From the NCBI GenBank assembly GCA_013398275.1, contig VZSE01013631.1, positions 2,647,394 to 2,711,393 on the forward strand: 64,000 nucleotides of DNA, in the 5' to 3' direction. The stretch's first letter is position 1. Each line of letters begins with the position of its first letter. The DNA is from Promerops cafer. Taxonomy: Eukaryota; Chordata; Aves; Passeriformes; Nectariniidae. Position numbers and translations under genes: made by a program. Below are positions 38,841 through 52,617 of this stretch, in pieces. Under the pieces are notes generated by a model. It was not told where the DNA came from, made no database searches, and saw only the letters and a program-made list of their open reading frames with translations.

Positions 38841-41800
38841 ACTCGTTGGTAGAATTGCCCTGCTAAGATTTAGGGCTTGACGTGTTTCAGGGATCTCATT
38901 TCTAGGGACTGGTTAACAAAACTTGGAGAGAAGGATGTACTGTTAGTAGTGGACACAAAGAATGCAGAATTCACGGGCCAGAAGGACATTTGGCAGAACT
39001 GCCAGGATAAAGAAGGAACTAACAAAGCCAACTCAGCAAAGTGTGCTGAAATCGGCTCTGGCTGGGTAAAGAGGTAATTCTGGCAGAGGGAGGTCACGAC
39101 TACAGACCCGAGAAACCCACTGACTCAAGAGAAAGAGACCATGCTTGGTAACTAGCATAAGAAGTGAGGGAATCATTTAACCAATAGAATACTAATTAAA
39201 AGACAACTATGTATCTTTTAGGCAGTGGATATTAATCCTTTGCTAAAATGTATAAATAGTACCATGCTTGCTAACTAGCATAAGAAGTGAGGGAATCATT
39301 TAACCAATAGAATACTAATTAAAAGACAACTATGTATCTTTTAGGCAGTGGATATTAATGCCTTTGCTAAAATGTATAAATAGTATAAAGTTTTGAGAGT
39401 TGTTCACTGGCTTTGTGGATTTTCCACCAAGTGCCCCTTTCTGCACAGAACTGTAAATAAATAAAATACTTTGACTTTTGTGTGTGGATTGGCTTCTGGC
39501 ACACTGTAGCATCCTTTTTCACTGCCTGCTTGCTCCTTAGGATACAGTCACTACTTGCTGAGTCTCTAGGTAATGGCTCTGTATTCAGATCATGCTTGTG
39601 AAGAATGATGTCTTTAATGGCCCCCCAAATGCAGTTTTCTTAATCCTTAAGTTCAGTAGTTTCACAAATGTGAAACTGTAAAACAAAGTTTTACAGCTCC
39701 CTATGTACATAAGACCATAGTACCTTTCACGCACTTTCCAGTATAGTTCACGGTTGTTTAGTGATTAAAAAAAGATGTATGTCTGTATGACTAAAGTGAA
39801 ATGTTGACATTTTAAACAATGGTGACAATTCAAGTTTTTGTATCTCTGTTCAACCTGTGCTTCTTCTAGAGAAAAATTATTAAAATAATTAATTTGGTTT
39901 TTTCAAGGCCAGATGATATGCTATATAGAGACTGTAACCTTGATTTATGAAAAGAAATTCCTGTTTTTCAGGAAAAATTTGATATGTCAATGTATCCTGT
40001 TGAAAGCATTAGAAACTTCAGTATTATAGCTCATGTAGATCATGGCAAAAGTACACTAGCAGACAGATTGCTGGAAATTACAGGTAAGCATTCTCATTTT
40101 ATTCTACCTTTTCTTGACATGGGAGGTGGCATCTTAAGTTTCTGTACCTTTGATTATTACTAAAATTTCTAATATTTTGCCTCTTCTAGTGTTGCTTGTG
40201 CTTTTAGGCTCTCAGTTGTGTAGTGTTACAGATATATGGGCTTTGTGGTTGAGATCTGCCTATGCATAGGTGTAAGGAAGTGTGTAATTAATTTAAAGAA
40301 GTACATATTTTGGAAATAGACTAAAAAGGAGTTTCAGGATGTTCCTTGTTTCAACATCTTCCTTGTTCAAGATGTCACTCCTGTCATTTTAACCAGTCAT
40401 TCATTAGAACAGTACATGTTAAGTTTCTCATGTTTACTGCCAGTGGTTGAGGTGGACGGAAGGGATGGGACTGTCATGACCGGAGTTCTGGACTCTGATT
40501 TAAGGGTAAAGGAAGCAAAAGCAGGGAGAGAAACTTCTGATCAAAGTTATTTTTTATAATTACCTCCCATGTATCACTGTGAGCATTTTTGCCTGATGCC
40601 TGTGATAGAATGGGATTTTGAATTCAGGTCTGTCACTCTATGCTAATGCTCATCTGGCACTTGAGATTGGTCTTAGAGCTGTGGGCCACTCCTCTCCAGT
40701 GATTGGAGGGGAAGTTTCCTTAAGTATCAAAATTATTTGCAATTCAAGGGAATTTTTGCTTCTTCTTAATCTCTTAGATGATGTTTTTTATCATGCTTAT
40801 TCAGGATAGTATTTTATATAACTTTATTGTGTCAGCTTTATTTGATAAATGTAAAGAGTTGATGCACAGTTCTTTTGATTGAAAAATCTTAGTTTAGCTT
40901 AATTATATGGGAAAGCTTCATTTGCTCTTGGTTAACTTTTGGTTAATGGCATTTTCAAGATTTATGTAGTAAATTAGGTAATAAAGCTTTTGTTTTTCTT
41001 ATTTGTAGGAACAATTTCTAAAACTGACCATAATAAACAAGTGCTGGATAAACTTCAAGTGGAACGTGAAAGAGGAATTACAGTTAAAGCCCAATCTGCA
41101 TCTCTCTTTTACAATCATGAAGGAATAAACTACCTCTTAAATCTTATTGACACGCCAGTAAGTTCAATATAAACAGTGTTGAAATCACACAAATGTAAAT
41201 GTCTTCATAGTTAAAAGTAGGAGATTTCTGGCTTCTTGCATTTATTCAATTCCTCTTTTATGAGAATGTGAACATATATACAAATGAAAACAACCTAGTA
41301 CAGAAATCTTTGCGAAAATACCTGAAATTGCAAACATTTGTTTTCTCCATAGGGCCACGTCGATTTCAGCTATGAAGTATCGAGGTCACTGTCTGCCTGT
41401 CAAGGTGTCATTCTTGTAGTGGATGCAAATGAGGTGTAGTACTTAGTTCTTGTTTTCTATATAGTATTTCAGGATTTCCTTAAACTAGAGGGAAACTAGG
41501 TTCTGGTTTTTTTTTTAGTTTTTCTGGCAGTGTTTTTGCCCCTGGTCTATATCCATGAAAGTATTACATTGCAGAAAAAGTGTAATGGGATTTTAAAGTA
41601 TTTGCATATAATCAATCACCTGTTATATATGCATCTCCTAAATGAAAGAGTTGATAGAATAGCAAAGTTATCTTAAATTGTATAGTATGCCTAAAAATAC
41701 TCCCCAGAACCACACCAAAACTGAGGAGGTTTCTGTGTTAAACTTTACCATGTTATTTTCTAGGGTATTCAGGCTCAGACAGTGGCAAACTTCTATCTCG

Positions 41801-44800
41801 CCTTTGAAGCACAGCTTTCAATAATTCCTGTCATAAATAAGGTAATGAAGTTTTTAGCCTTTTCTATTAAATACTCGGGTTGTTTAAACATGCATAGTGC
41901 TGATCACAAATGTAACCTTGAAGAGAAGTATATAACAAAGAAAGTTATTTATTATAATATTTATAGGATTTAGATATGACATTACTCAAATGTAATAGGA
42001 ATTTTCTGTATTTGCTCTCTGTGTAAAATCTTACAGTAACTGCTGTGAAATTTTTAATTTCATGAAATACATTTAGTTATTTAAAAAATTTAGCACTTAA
42101 GGACATGCTTAGTAGTGGACTTTGCAGTGCTGGGTTTATGGTTGGAATTGGTGATGTTAAAAGTTCATTAATATTGAGGAAATGACATGAGTAGGAGCTC
42201 AATATTTAAAAAGCACAGTCTTAATTTTAAATCAAAATCTAAGTGTTATTTTCTATACAATTTTGAGGGCTGTGTTATTGGAATCACAAGATTAATTACT
42301 GCTCAGCTTATGTTAATTGCTTTTTGTAGATTTATTTTGTACTTAATATGTGATCCCATAAACAGTGTAGGTAGCACTTAATGATTTCAAATTACTTTGT
42401 AAACTGAAGATTTTTACCAACTCTTAGACAAAGGTGTTTTGTCTAATGAAACAAGCCAAAACTAGACTGGTTACAGACGGGATCCTTCCCAAAATCAAGG
42501 AGGGAAGATTTCATAAAATGAATATTGATCTTTTCCTAAAGATGGACAATATTTACTCATAAATACATAAAGGTTCTTTGTTTTCCTTTTGAAAGCTACA
42601 GTACTGGATGATGTGGGAGATGTGATTGCTTGTATATTTAGCAGTTTGTTGTTTTACAGATTGACTTGAAAAATGCAGACCCTGAAAAAGTTGAAAAACA
42701 AATTGAGAAGCTGTTTGATATCCCTACAAATGAGTGTATAAGGGTAAGATTTTAAAGTTTTATAACATGGCTGATAATATAACTTTGTAACTAATGAATG
42801 ACATGTGCATGTTGTAAATTAAGAGAGTGCTATCTGTCTGCCTGTTCTTGTCTGACATAAGAATTTCTTTAAAGTTTTTCTCCTGTAAGAGTGGAGAAAA
42901 TAACTTTCAGCTAAAAATTCTAGTATTTTTGGGGGAGTGGAATCTGAGATTTTAAATTATGTCTCACTGTCAATCTATAAATGGCTTTAGTTTCTATCAT
43001 AAAAATAATTGCCATTCACAAAAGAAAAAACAGTATTTCTCAGTAATAGCATTCTAGAATGTCCTTTTGAGTGCTTTTATAGGTAGTACTATCTGTGGCC
43101 ACCCAAACTGTCTAAGTAAACATGACACTATTTAATTAATAAGTGTAAGACGTGTCTTAAAAAGTTGTTGTTGGATTTGTTTTAGATTTCTGCTAAACAA
43201 GGAACAAATGTTGAAAAAGTTCTTCAAAAGGTCATTGAGAAGATCCCACCGTAAGTCTGTATTTAATTATGTATCTAATTAACCTTATAAAGTAATTAGA
43301 AAATCATGAGTTGCATTTATATGGTATTGGCAGTAGTTTTACACTTAATATGCATCTGATTTAAAGAAAATACCTTATATGTAGGAGAAACAGAAGGAAA
43401 ATGGTGACTTATGATTGAACCGGAGAGGTGAATAAGTCACCAGCGAGGCTGAAAAGCAGAGGGACATTTTCTTCACCTCTGTCTTTTACCAGCACTGTTG
43501 GGCTGCCTTAGGCCTGGGGAGCAAAAATGCAGGTTGATGCACCGACCTGCTGTCAGCAAAGAAGGGGTTGGTATGTGAACTACCACAGGAGCCTGACCCC
43601 TGCTTATCTGTGGGCCCTGATAGTATCCACCTGAGGATTGTTGGAGAGCTGGCTGTGCCCATGCAAAGCTGCTCTTCATAATCTTTGAGAAGTCATGGAG
43701 ATCAGGGGACATCTGGAAGAATGCTAATGTCCAGTTTACAAGAAGAGCTTAAAGGAGGATCCGGGAATTTATAGGCCCATCAGTCTTTCCAAAGTCCCTG
43801 GAAATGGTATGGAACAAATCCTCCTGGGGACTATGACAAGTCAGATGAAGTAAGTGATTGGGAAAAGCAAGCAGGGATTCACCAAGGACATATCATGCTT
43901 GACAAACCTGATCACCTTCTACAGCAGAGTAACTGCTGTGTAGTGTGAGTGGTGGACACTGGCAACCTGGATTTCTCTCTGCCTGGATCTTTTAAGGTTT
44001 TTGATAAGGTTTCTCACAGACTCCTGGAGAAACCACTGTGTTACAGTCTGGAGTGGTCTGTGTTGTGGGTGGAGAACTGTCTGACAGGCTGCACCAAGAG
44101 GGTGGTGGTAAATGGCTCCTTTTCAGACTGGCCACAAGTAGGGTCTGCCAGGGTTCAACACTGGGCTCATAAATGCTGTTTCATATCATCATAAGTGATA
44201 TGGAAGTTGGGATGTGTACCCTAGTGAAGTTTGCCCTACTGAGAGGGGAAGTAGACACTTCAGAAAGGGGGAGCAACTTTGCTGGAAGACCTAGATAGGC
44301 TGGAAGAGTGGGCTAACAAGAACCTTATGAAAGTGAGCAGAGGCAAAGGTCATGCACCTGGGAATACATAATTCAGGAGCACAGCACTGGCTGGAATCTA
44401 CCTAGCTGGAGAGCAGCTCTGTGGAAATGGACCTGGAGGTCTTTGCGGACAACAAAGTCAATATGAATGAACAGTGTGCTGCTGCAGCAAAAAAAGATAA
44501 CAGCATACTGGGTTGCCTCAACAAGGACATCACCAGCAGAGATGAAGTCATTATCCCACTCTGCTCAGTGGTGGTCGGTCTACACCTGGAATACTGTGTT
44601 CAGTTTTGGTCCCTGCTATGCAGAAAATGTGGACAGGCTGAAGAGGGGCCACAGAGATAATCAAAAGGCCAGGCAGCCTGCCCTTTGAGGAAAGGCTGAG
44701 AAAAATTGACTTGTTCAACCTTGAGAAAATAAGGCTTAAGGGAGACCTTTTATCATGTTCTGGTATTTAAACAGTAGCCACAAAGAGCCATTGGAATAAT

Positions 44801-47800
44801 CTCTCCAGGAAAGTGGTGGATTCCCCACCACTGGACACTCTCTGGTTTGTTTGGGCAGGGTGCTGGCCCATCTTGTTAAGCCTGTGTTTTTGCTAAGAAA
44901 AGTTGGATCAGGTGATACTGGAAATCCTTTCTAACCTGGTATGATTCTATGAAAGTGTTTGGGGTGGGCGTGCTTGCTCATTCAATATTGAATGAAAACA
45001 CACTGCATAATATATTGTTTTAATTTTTTTTGGTGACAGACCCCAATGTAAGACTGCTGATCCATTGAAAGCCTTAGTATTTGACTCTACCTTTGACCAC
45101 TATCGAGCTGTCATAGCTAACATTGCACTCTTTGGTGGGGAGATTGCAAAAGGACAGAAAATTGTGTCTGCACACACTAAGAAAAGATATGAAGTTAATG
45201 AAGTCGGAATTCTGACTCCAAATGAGCAGCCAACCCATAAGCTGTAAGTAAAAACTTCTTACAGTGGAACAAATCATATATTGGGGTAGGCTACAGTAGC
45301 CTGCATTTCTGTTTGATTTTTGCTTTGAGAGGTAAAAACTGGGAGATGTCTAGGTTTTTGTCCTTGTTCTTTAGAGGTGTTTTTTTTTTATAATTACTAT
45401 TTGCAGTTTAATGCTGTGTCATTTTTTATTTTGGGCAAGCTGAGGCAGAAGGTTTTAGGGAGTGCTCTTTGGGCATTGCTCTGGGTGGAATCCATTATCT
45501 TCTGTAGTACATGGAACATCTGGACAGCTAGGTGTTTAAAGGCTGGTGTTTGATATTCTTATTCAGCTGTCCAATTTATTTCTAGGAACTGCCTTGTTTG
45601 AGAGTGGAAGGGAATGGGGCTTCATCTTAGTTATTGCTGCAGCATATTTTGAGGGTGGAAAACTTAAAATCCATGAATGCAACAGCTTCCAGAAACTGGC
45701 TTCTCAATGGCAGCAGTGGGAAGAAAATCAGGTACTTAGAATTAGTGGAGAAGTTTTACCAGTTTGCATCCAACATGTTAATGTTAATGACTTTACTGGG
45801 GGCATTCTCAGGTTACATTACTGTGTCTGTTGGGTTCAACCCAGCCAGCAACCCAGCCAGCTCCCTGCTCACTCCCCAACCCTAGCAGGATGAGAACTGA
45901 GGAGGTACTTGTGGATTGAGATAAAGACAGTTTAATAAATGAAGGAGGAAAAAAAAAAGGAAAGAAAAACAAGTGATGCAAAGACAGTCCATTATTCACC
46001 ACCTCCCACAAGCAGACTGATGTCCTCCTAGTCTACAAGTTAAAGTCTTGGAAAGACTACACTTGTTTTTTGTTGCTAAGCGTGATGTTCTGTGGTGTGG
46101 AATGCCCTTTTGGCCAGTTTGGGTCTGGTGTCCTGGCTGTGTCACGTCCCAGTCTCTTGGGCAGCCCCAGTCTGTTTGCTTGCAGGGGCACAGTGAGAAA
46201 CCGAGAGGGCCTGTTCAGCAATACGTAAACACTGCTAGGTTATCAGCACTTGTTTTAGTCACAGTTCCAAAACACAGCTTCATACAAGGCTGCTTTGAAG
46301 AAAGTTACTCCATCCTAGCCAAAACCAGTACACTGTGTTTTACTCAATATTTACCATGTATTCCCTTCCTGTTAGCATAATGTGCTGATGGAAAGTGTTT
46401 GTCTAGTTTGATCCTACTGGTATATGAAACTTGCTGTGCTGGCAGCTGGGAACTGTTCTGGTTTCTTTGTCTTAGGAGCTTCTCAAGGGTCTAGTTCCAG
46501 CTTTTAGACTGGGAGCGACACAGTGTTCAAAATCCAGGATCATATGTGTACTGTTCAGCTGTAACAGAAAAAGAACTAGTTGAGACTGTTCACAACTCAG
46601 AGGTGAAACAACTTAAATCTCACTTCTGGACTTTGGATATGGGCTTTTAAGGGGATGATGTATTTGAATTTCTGGCTGGGCTAAGTCAAGTAGGAAAATA
46701 GTAGAAACACTGCTAATGCCAACAATCATGTCCATATAATAACAATTTTATTTAGCTATGCAGGACAGGTGGGGTACCTGATTGCTGGAATGAAAGAAGT
46801 AACAGAAGCCCAAATAGGAGACACGCTGTTTTTGTATAAACAGCCAGTGGAGCCTTTGCCTGGCTTTAAGTCAGCGAAGCCAATGGTTTTTGCAGGTGAG
46901 GAGTAAATCAATATAAAGTGGAGTTACTTTTTTTCATTGACAAGAGTAAGAGCTGTTAGAGCTTTTAAAAGAAGACATGTATATTAGGAGTTGGGAGGAT
47001 TAGAATTTTATCGGAGGTGTGTCACTTATGTAGATTTGTGTGTTTTCCCTTTGGCTTAACAGAATTAAATAATAAATGCTGACTGGTTTTATATGAATAC
47101 AAGACAAATATGATTATTGTTTCTAATGCCACTAAACTCTTAATAGCTGGAAAAGAAGGGTTGAAATTAAAAAAAAAAGAGGGAATTCTTCATCTTGATA
47201 ATCAGGTTTCTGTAATTATATATATTGTGTTGGTTTTTCTTCTTATAAAACTTAGCAGCTGTTTCATTTTTGGTAAACATGGTAGACTGCCAGAGCAAAT
47301 ACTCAGAATGATCCTGTAAAATATTTGGCTTTGTGAGCATGAATAGTTCCACTGAGCTGTTGCCACTAGCTTCAGTAACTACTACAAATGCTACAGACGG
47401 TGGCTTTAGAAAAAGAATTCTGTAAATAATTTTCTAGACTTGTTGTGAAGCAGTGTGTAAAACTCACTTGAACTGTCTCATGGAGACTAGGCAGTCTCTC
47501 AGTGAGTGTCAAAAAGTGTAATCTTGTAAATAATGTTTTTTGCTTCTTGATGTAGATGACATTTTCTGAGCATACAAGGATGTGAAAAGTGATACAGTAG
47601 AATCTATTTCAGGCAGTAGTTATACAAACAGCTGTTATTATTAATTTCAAAAGAATAGAGAAATATTTGCAACTTCGAAATTATGCTTTTTATTTTTCAC
47701 TCACTCTTAGCTTTGAGGGAACATCTGAGTGAAGTCTATACATTTATACTGCAAAACAATGGTTATACTCAACTCTGAATCTTCCACAGATGTGAAGGAT

Positions 47801-50800
47801 TAGATGAGTACAGTGATCCTACCATTATCCATTATGGTTTAGATGTTAATTCTGAGATAATCTTTTTATGTTTCGACTGTTGTTTTTTTTGAAGAATAAA
47901 GAATCCTCATGTTGTTTTTCACATTTAAAAACTGATGGAGCAGAAAGTAACTATTCCTGATTTTATTACTCTGTTAACTGTAAGTGGCATATTTGAAAGC
48001 CAGGTACACAGTAGCTAAAGCTCTCAGTCACATCACTTCTATTTAATATATTTTGACAGGAATGTATCCAATAGATCAAACAGAATATAATAATCTCAAA
48101 AGTGCTTTGGAAAGGCTGACGTTGAATGACTCCAGTGTAACTGTTCATCGTGACAGTAGCCTTGCCTTAGGAGCTGGATGGAGGTGAGGTTTTTCTGCTG
48201 CTTTCATTTGTGAAACTGTTTATGACTTGAGAACACATGTTTAAGTAAACTGAAGGTAAAATTAAACTTAATTCAAAATGAGGAGCTGTAATTCAAATTA
48301 ATGATAAAGATCAAAAGCATTTGCTTTTCTTACATTCTCTGTTTGCACAGATAATGAAAATTTTTGTGATTAATAGTTTTGGTTCTCCAAGACTTTCATT
48401 ATTCAACTGTAGGATTATTTGGTCCCTTGGAGGTTGTTTGCTCTGCCTGATACTGCCATACTAGCACTATACACATGCTGGAGGGTGAAAAAGACCACTG
48501 TGAAATTCCAGGGAATACACAAATACTTCTACCAACAGGGTATTTATTTTTCAGATTGGGTTTCCTTGGTCTTCTACATATGGAAGTCTTTAATCAGCGT
48601 TTGGAGCAAGAGTATAACATGTCTGTTATTTTGACTGCACCTACAGTTCCATATAAAGCTGTTCTTTCCTCAGCAAAGTTGATTAAGGTATGTTAAATTC
48701 ATTTAAAAATTATGTAAATAGCAGTTTAAAAGCCTCCTATAATAAACATGTAGAGTCTCTTTTAAATGTAGGCTAGTACTATATTTTACAGTAAGCATTA
48801 GAAACACCAGTATATTACTTAAATAGTTTTTAATTTTTTTTTAAGGATGTTAACTGCTCTTTCCCCTTTCATTTCAAAAACTCTCTTTTTATGTCTTACA
48901 CTTTTCCTTGAAAATGTAAACATATAGGCCATATCTTGCTGTATTCTTTTAAGTGCTTACTGACTGGACTGCATTAAAAGCAGGTGAAATAATCTTCAAG
49001 GCTTTATCCATCAGAAATGTTTCTATCATTCATCCATGAATGTTTCTAGGAATAGCTTATAATGATACTGTAGATTGGCAGGGGCTGGTGAAAGAAAGTG
49101 AGATTTTTTGATCACAATTAAACAGGCGTGTGCTAACTTCATTAAACTGGGTGCAAATAGAATTACTGTGTTTGAATTTTAGAGACAGAAGGAGGTGGAC
49201 TTAGAGCACCTGGTGACAGAGGAGGCTACAAGTTGACTGGCTGATGATTCTGGAAATTACTAAAAACTTGTATAAGAAAGGTTGCTGTACTTGCAAGGTG
49301 TGAGGCATAGACCTTTTATCTCTCTGGTTGTTTTGGTTTCTTACTCATGCAGTATAGCAGCTATGAATGAAGTAGTTGACACCTTTGGTGTGTAAGTGAT
49401 TCTGGACTGTTCATTCCTTTCAAACAATCCTGGAAGTTGGGTCCCTGTCAGTGGAAATGATGTAATCACTTGCTTTGGCGGAGAGGGAAGTTGCATTTTC
49501 TCAATAAGCAGCATAACCTTCCTTTTACCTCAGAAGGGTAACTCCAGCCCTTATTGGGATGTTGGACTGGAAAAAGTAGGTAATGAAAACACTTACACGG
49601 GAATCAAAAACTTCATTTCTAAATCCACTTCAGCATGTGAGGGAGCCTGAACCCAAAGTTCTACTTAGAGAAGAAAGTACCCACCACTGAACTCTAAAGT
49701 ATTTAGAGCAGGTCTTCTGTTGCAGCTGTGTAATAGTAACTTAAGGATCAGGTGAAGTAAGAAGGAAGATCCTCAATTTACAGTGGAGAGAGAGACCTGG
49801 AAAGATGGATAGAAAGGTTTTTTGTATTTCTATCATTTCCCAAGTAAAAAGCTAATTTCTGTATAATGATATTTAAGGATATGCTGATAAGTGACTTCTA
49901 TATGTGTTATAGAAATCTCTTCTAAAACCATCCTTGCTTTAAAATTGGGTTGCATAATGCACCAATGTTTTCAGGCAATTGAAACATTTTTTAGCATTTT
50001 TTCAAAGTTATATTTGTCTCCTTTGCTGTTGATTTTACTTACTTCTAAAATTACAATATCTGGTTTATTTGTTTGTTTTCAGGAGTATGGAAAAGACCAG
50101 ATTACTATTATCAACCCTGCTCAGTTTCCTGATAAATTTTCAGTATCGGAATATTTGGAGCCAACTGTTCTTGGTACTATTGTAACACCTCATGAATATA
50201 TTGGGAAAATAATTACCTTGTGTCAGGTTGGTGTATAGTTTTAATTTAGTCTTTTGCATTTTTAAGCTCTTCACCTCATACTTAAAGTGTAGACATAGAT
50301 AGTATGATAATAGATATTACTACTTAAATAGTATCTTTGAAGTAACTATTGAATACTTTTGAAAGAAAAAATAATTTTTAACTTTATATTTGTAAAATTC
50401 TGAACTACAGAACTCTTATATTGAAAAGTTAGTGATGAAGCTCATTGACAACCAAGTGCTTGGTCTGTAGTGGATTAATTCCTAGCTAGTTCTGTTCTCC
50501 TGAAAGAATGGATTATGCAGCAGGAGAATAAGATGTATTGGGTTTTTTAGAAGTATATTAATGGAAATACAACTTCTGCCAACACTTCTGACCATGTATT
50601 TTTTTCAGTACTTTGCTGAAAGTAAATTTAGGATAGCGATGGCCAAACAGATTAGCCTAACTGTATTTGGAATTCTTCAAATTGAAAATGTTTTAACTGC
50701 CATGCATATTGTGTTTATATTATTTCTTCACAATATTTGATCTAGCTTTTAACATTTCAAAATCCATAATACGAAGCAGTACCGTGAAGAATAAAATCTA

Positions 50801-52583
50801 TTAAAAGCAATTTCTAAAATAACTTCAAGAACACCCTCCTGGGAGGAAGGAAGATGAGCCTGCAAGTCATACTGTGGCAGCAGTAAGCAGAAGCTGTTAC
50901 AGATTTGAGAAATTCACCATTTAGAGAGGAAAGGCTTGAATTGAATGTGTAGTTAAGTTATAACCACTTCATTTGTTACAGTGCTGCAATTTGTCCTGGG
51001 ACTTCAGGGGACTCCCAATAAGAAAGTTACTTTGGGGCTTAAGTACAGGAATTCTCTTGGGTGGCTGCATTGCTGTTCATTTTGATTTGCTTTGTATTTT
51101 TTTGTAGAAAATTTCAGGGGAAACTGAAACAATTTTTATTTGTCTAGGATCGTAGGGCAGTCCAGAAGGATATGTTGTACATTGATGAAAACAGGGTTAT
51201 GCTAAAATACCTCTTTCCATTGAATGAAATTGTGGTGGATTTTTATGATGCTCTTAAGTCTCTATCTTCTGGCTATGCAAGGTAACTACCTCCCCTGTTC
51301 ACCCTTCTCTTCCCCACACCCTGTACCCTGAAGAGGGGTGGCATGGTGAAAAAAGGCCTGAGAAACAGCTGTGGAAGGGCATGAGTGAAGAATATTCCTT
51401 TATGATGGTGCTGCAAATCTAGTCTCTCTTCACCTTGAGTGGATTAGATTCACTGTGAAAATGAATGGAAATAAGTCTGAAAAACATGAAAGGTGTGTCA
51501 CTAGCTAATAATCATTGTCTTTGGCAATGTGTGTATTTTTCAAGGGCACCCTCTGGAGTGGCACTAGCTCATCTATAGGAGTAAGACCTAAATGGTCTGT
51601 CCTTGCCTGAAGTGACACTGTGCAGTTTTTCTCAAAAGGAATTACTGAAACTGTACTACTTACTGTAGTACAACTGTCTCTTGGTGGAAAAAGGAAAATA
51701 ACCACACTGATTATTTAAAGCTAGTAAAAACAATGTGGTATTTAAAACAAACAGTACTTACTTTACATACATGCTTTATTATGTGAAAAAAGAAAATTAT
51801 GTGTATTTTGAGACAAAATTTTCTGTTGTGGGTGGCTGCTTATGAATTCAGAGTCTAGTACAGTGCTCAGATGTTTCTGAAGAGCCTTTGTGAGTTTAAT
51901 GGAAGGGAAAATGTTGCATGGTGATGAGCTTGTGCCCTGGGAGGCTCAAGAGCTCTCACGAACCTGGTGTGTTGAGATGTCATTAATGAGATATGTTACA
52001 CAATAGGAACTGGCATACCTAATTACATTATTTATTTTATAAACATAAAAATGAATTTTATTGAAGGACTGAATTTGCTTTGAGTTTATATTTTTTTTAA
52101 TTATGTCTTCTAAATGTAAGTAAGACATGTTTTGCCCAGGTTTATATATATATATATGCACTAAAAGCATAAACAAAAGTGGAGAGGCAAGGAAGAAGAA
52201 ACAGAGGGATCGAAATTTTGAATTTACTCTCTGGATCTAGCTCCTCCACTACATAAAACCTAACCTGTTTATCAAGAACCTATCTCATTAGCAGAATTAC
52301 TCTGGGTTTCCTTTGATTCAGGGGTGATTGCCAACGATGTTGCATTATCTTACTTATTTGTTTTTATTTCCTAATTGACTCCCTAATACAGCTTGTGTAT
52401 GTAATGCTCTCGGTAATCATACTGCTGTTACATGGATCCATTCACACATCTGTGGTTATTAAGCCAACTGTGAGAAGAACTTTGAAATAATCTCAAAGGA
52501 TTTTTCCCTCCCTTTTCTGGTATTTCAGGTTTGACCCAATTACAGTGATATTGATGATCCTCCACAATTAGATCGATCGATCG

Positions 52584-52617
<34 letters not shown>

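Larger units (their letters stand above)
38725..39971 (+). other. GUF1: GUF1 intron 1
   Basis: Starts within the CpG island and then contains an LTR with an internal tandem duplication (described separately). The last 450 bp are plain AT-rich sequence. Confidence 0.9.

Noticed and set aside
39138..39384. Two-unit direct repeat considered as a CRISPR-like or satellite array
   Set aside because: Only two units with no spacers, and the context is an LTR with TATA and AATAAA signals in a vertebrate genome.
44421..44688. Overlapping 70-80-codon plus-strand frames
   Set aside because: Fragments of the CR1 reverse transcriptase gene, broken by stops; no intact protein.
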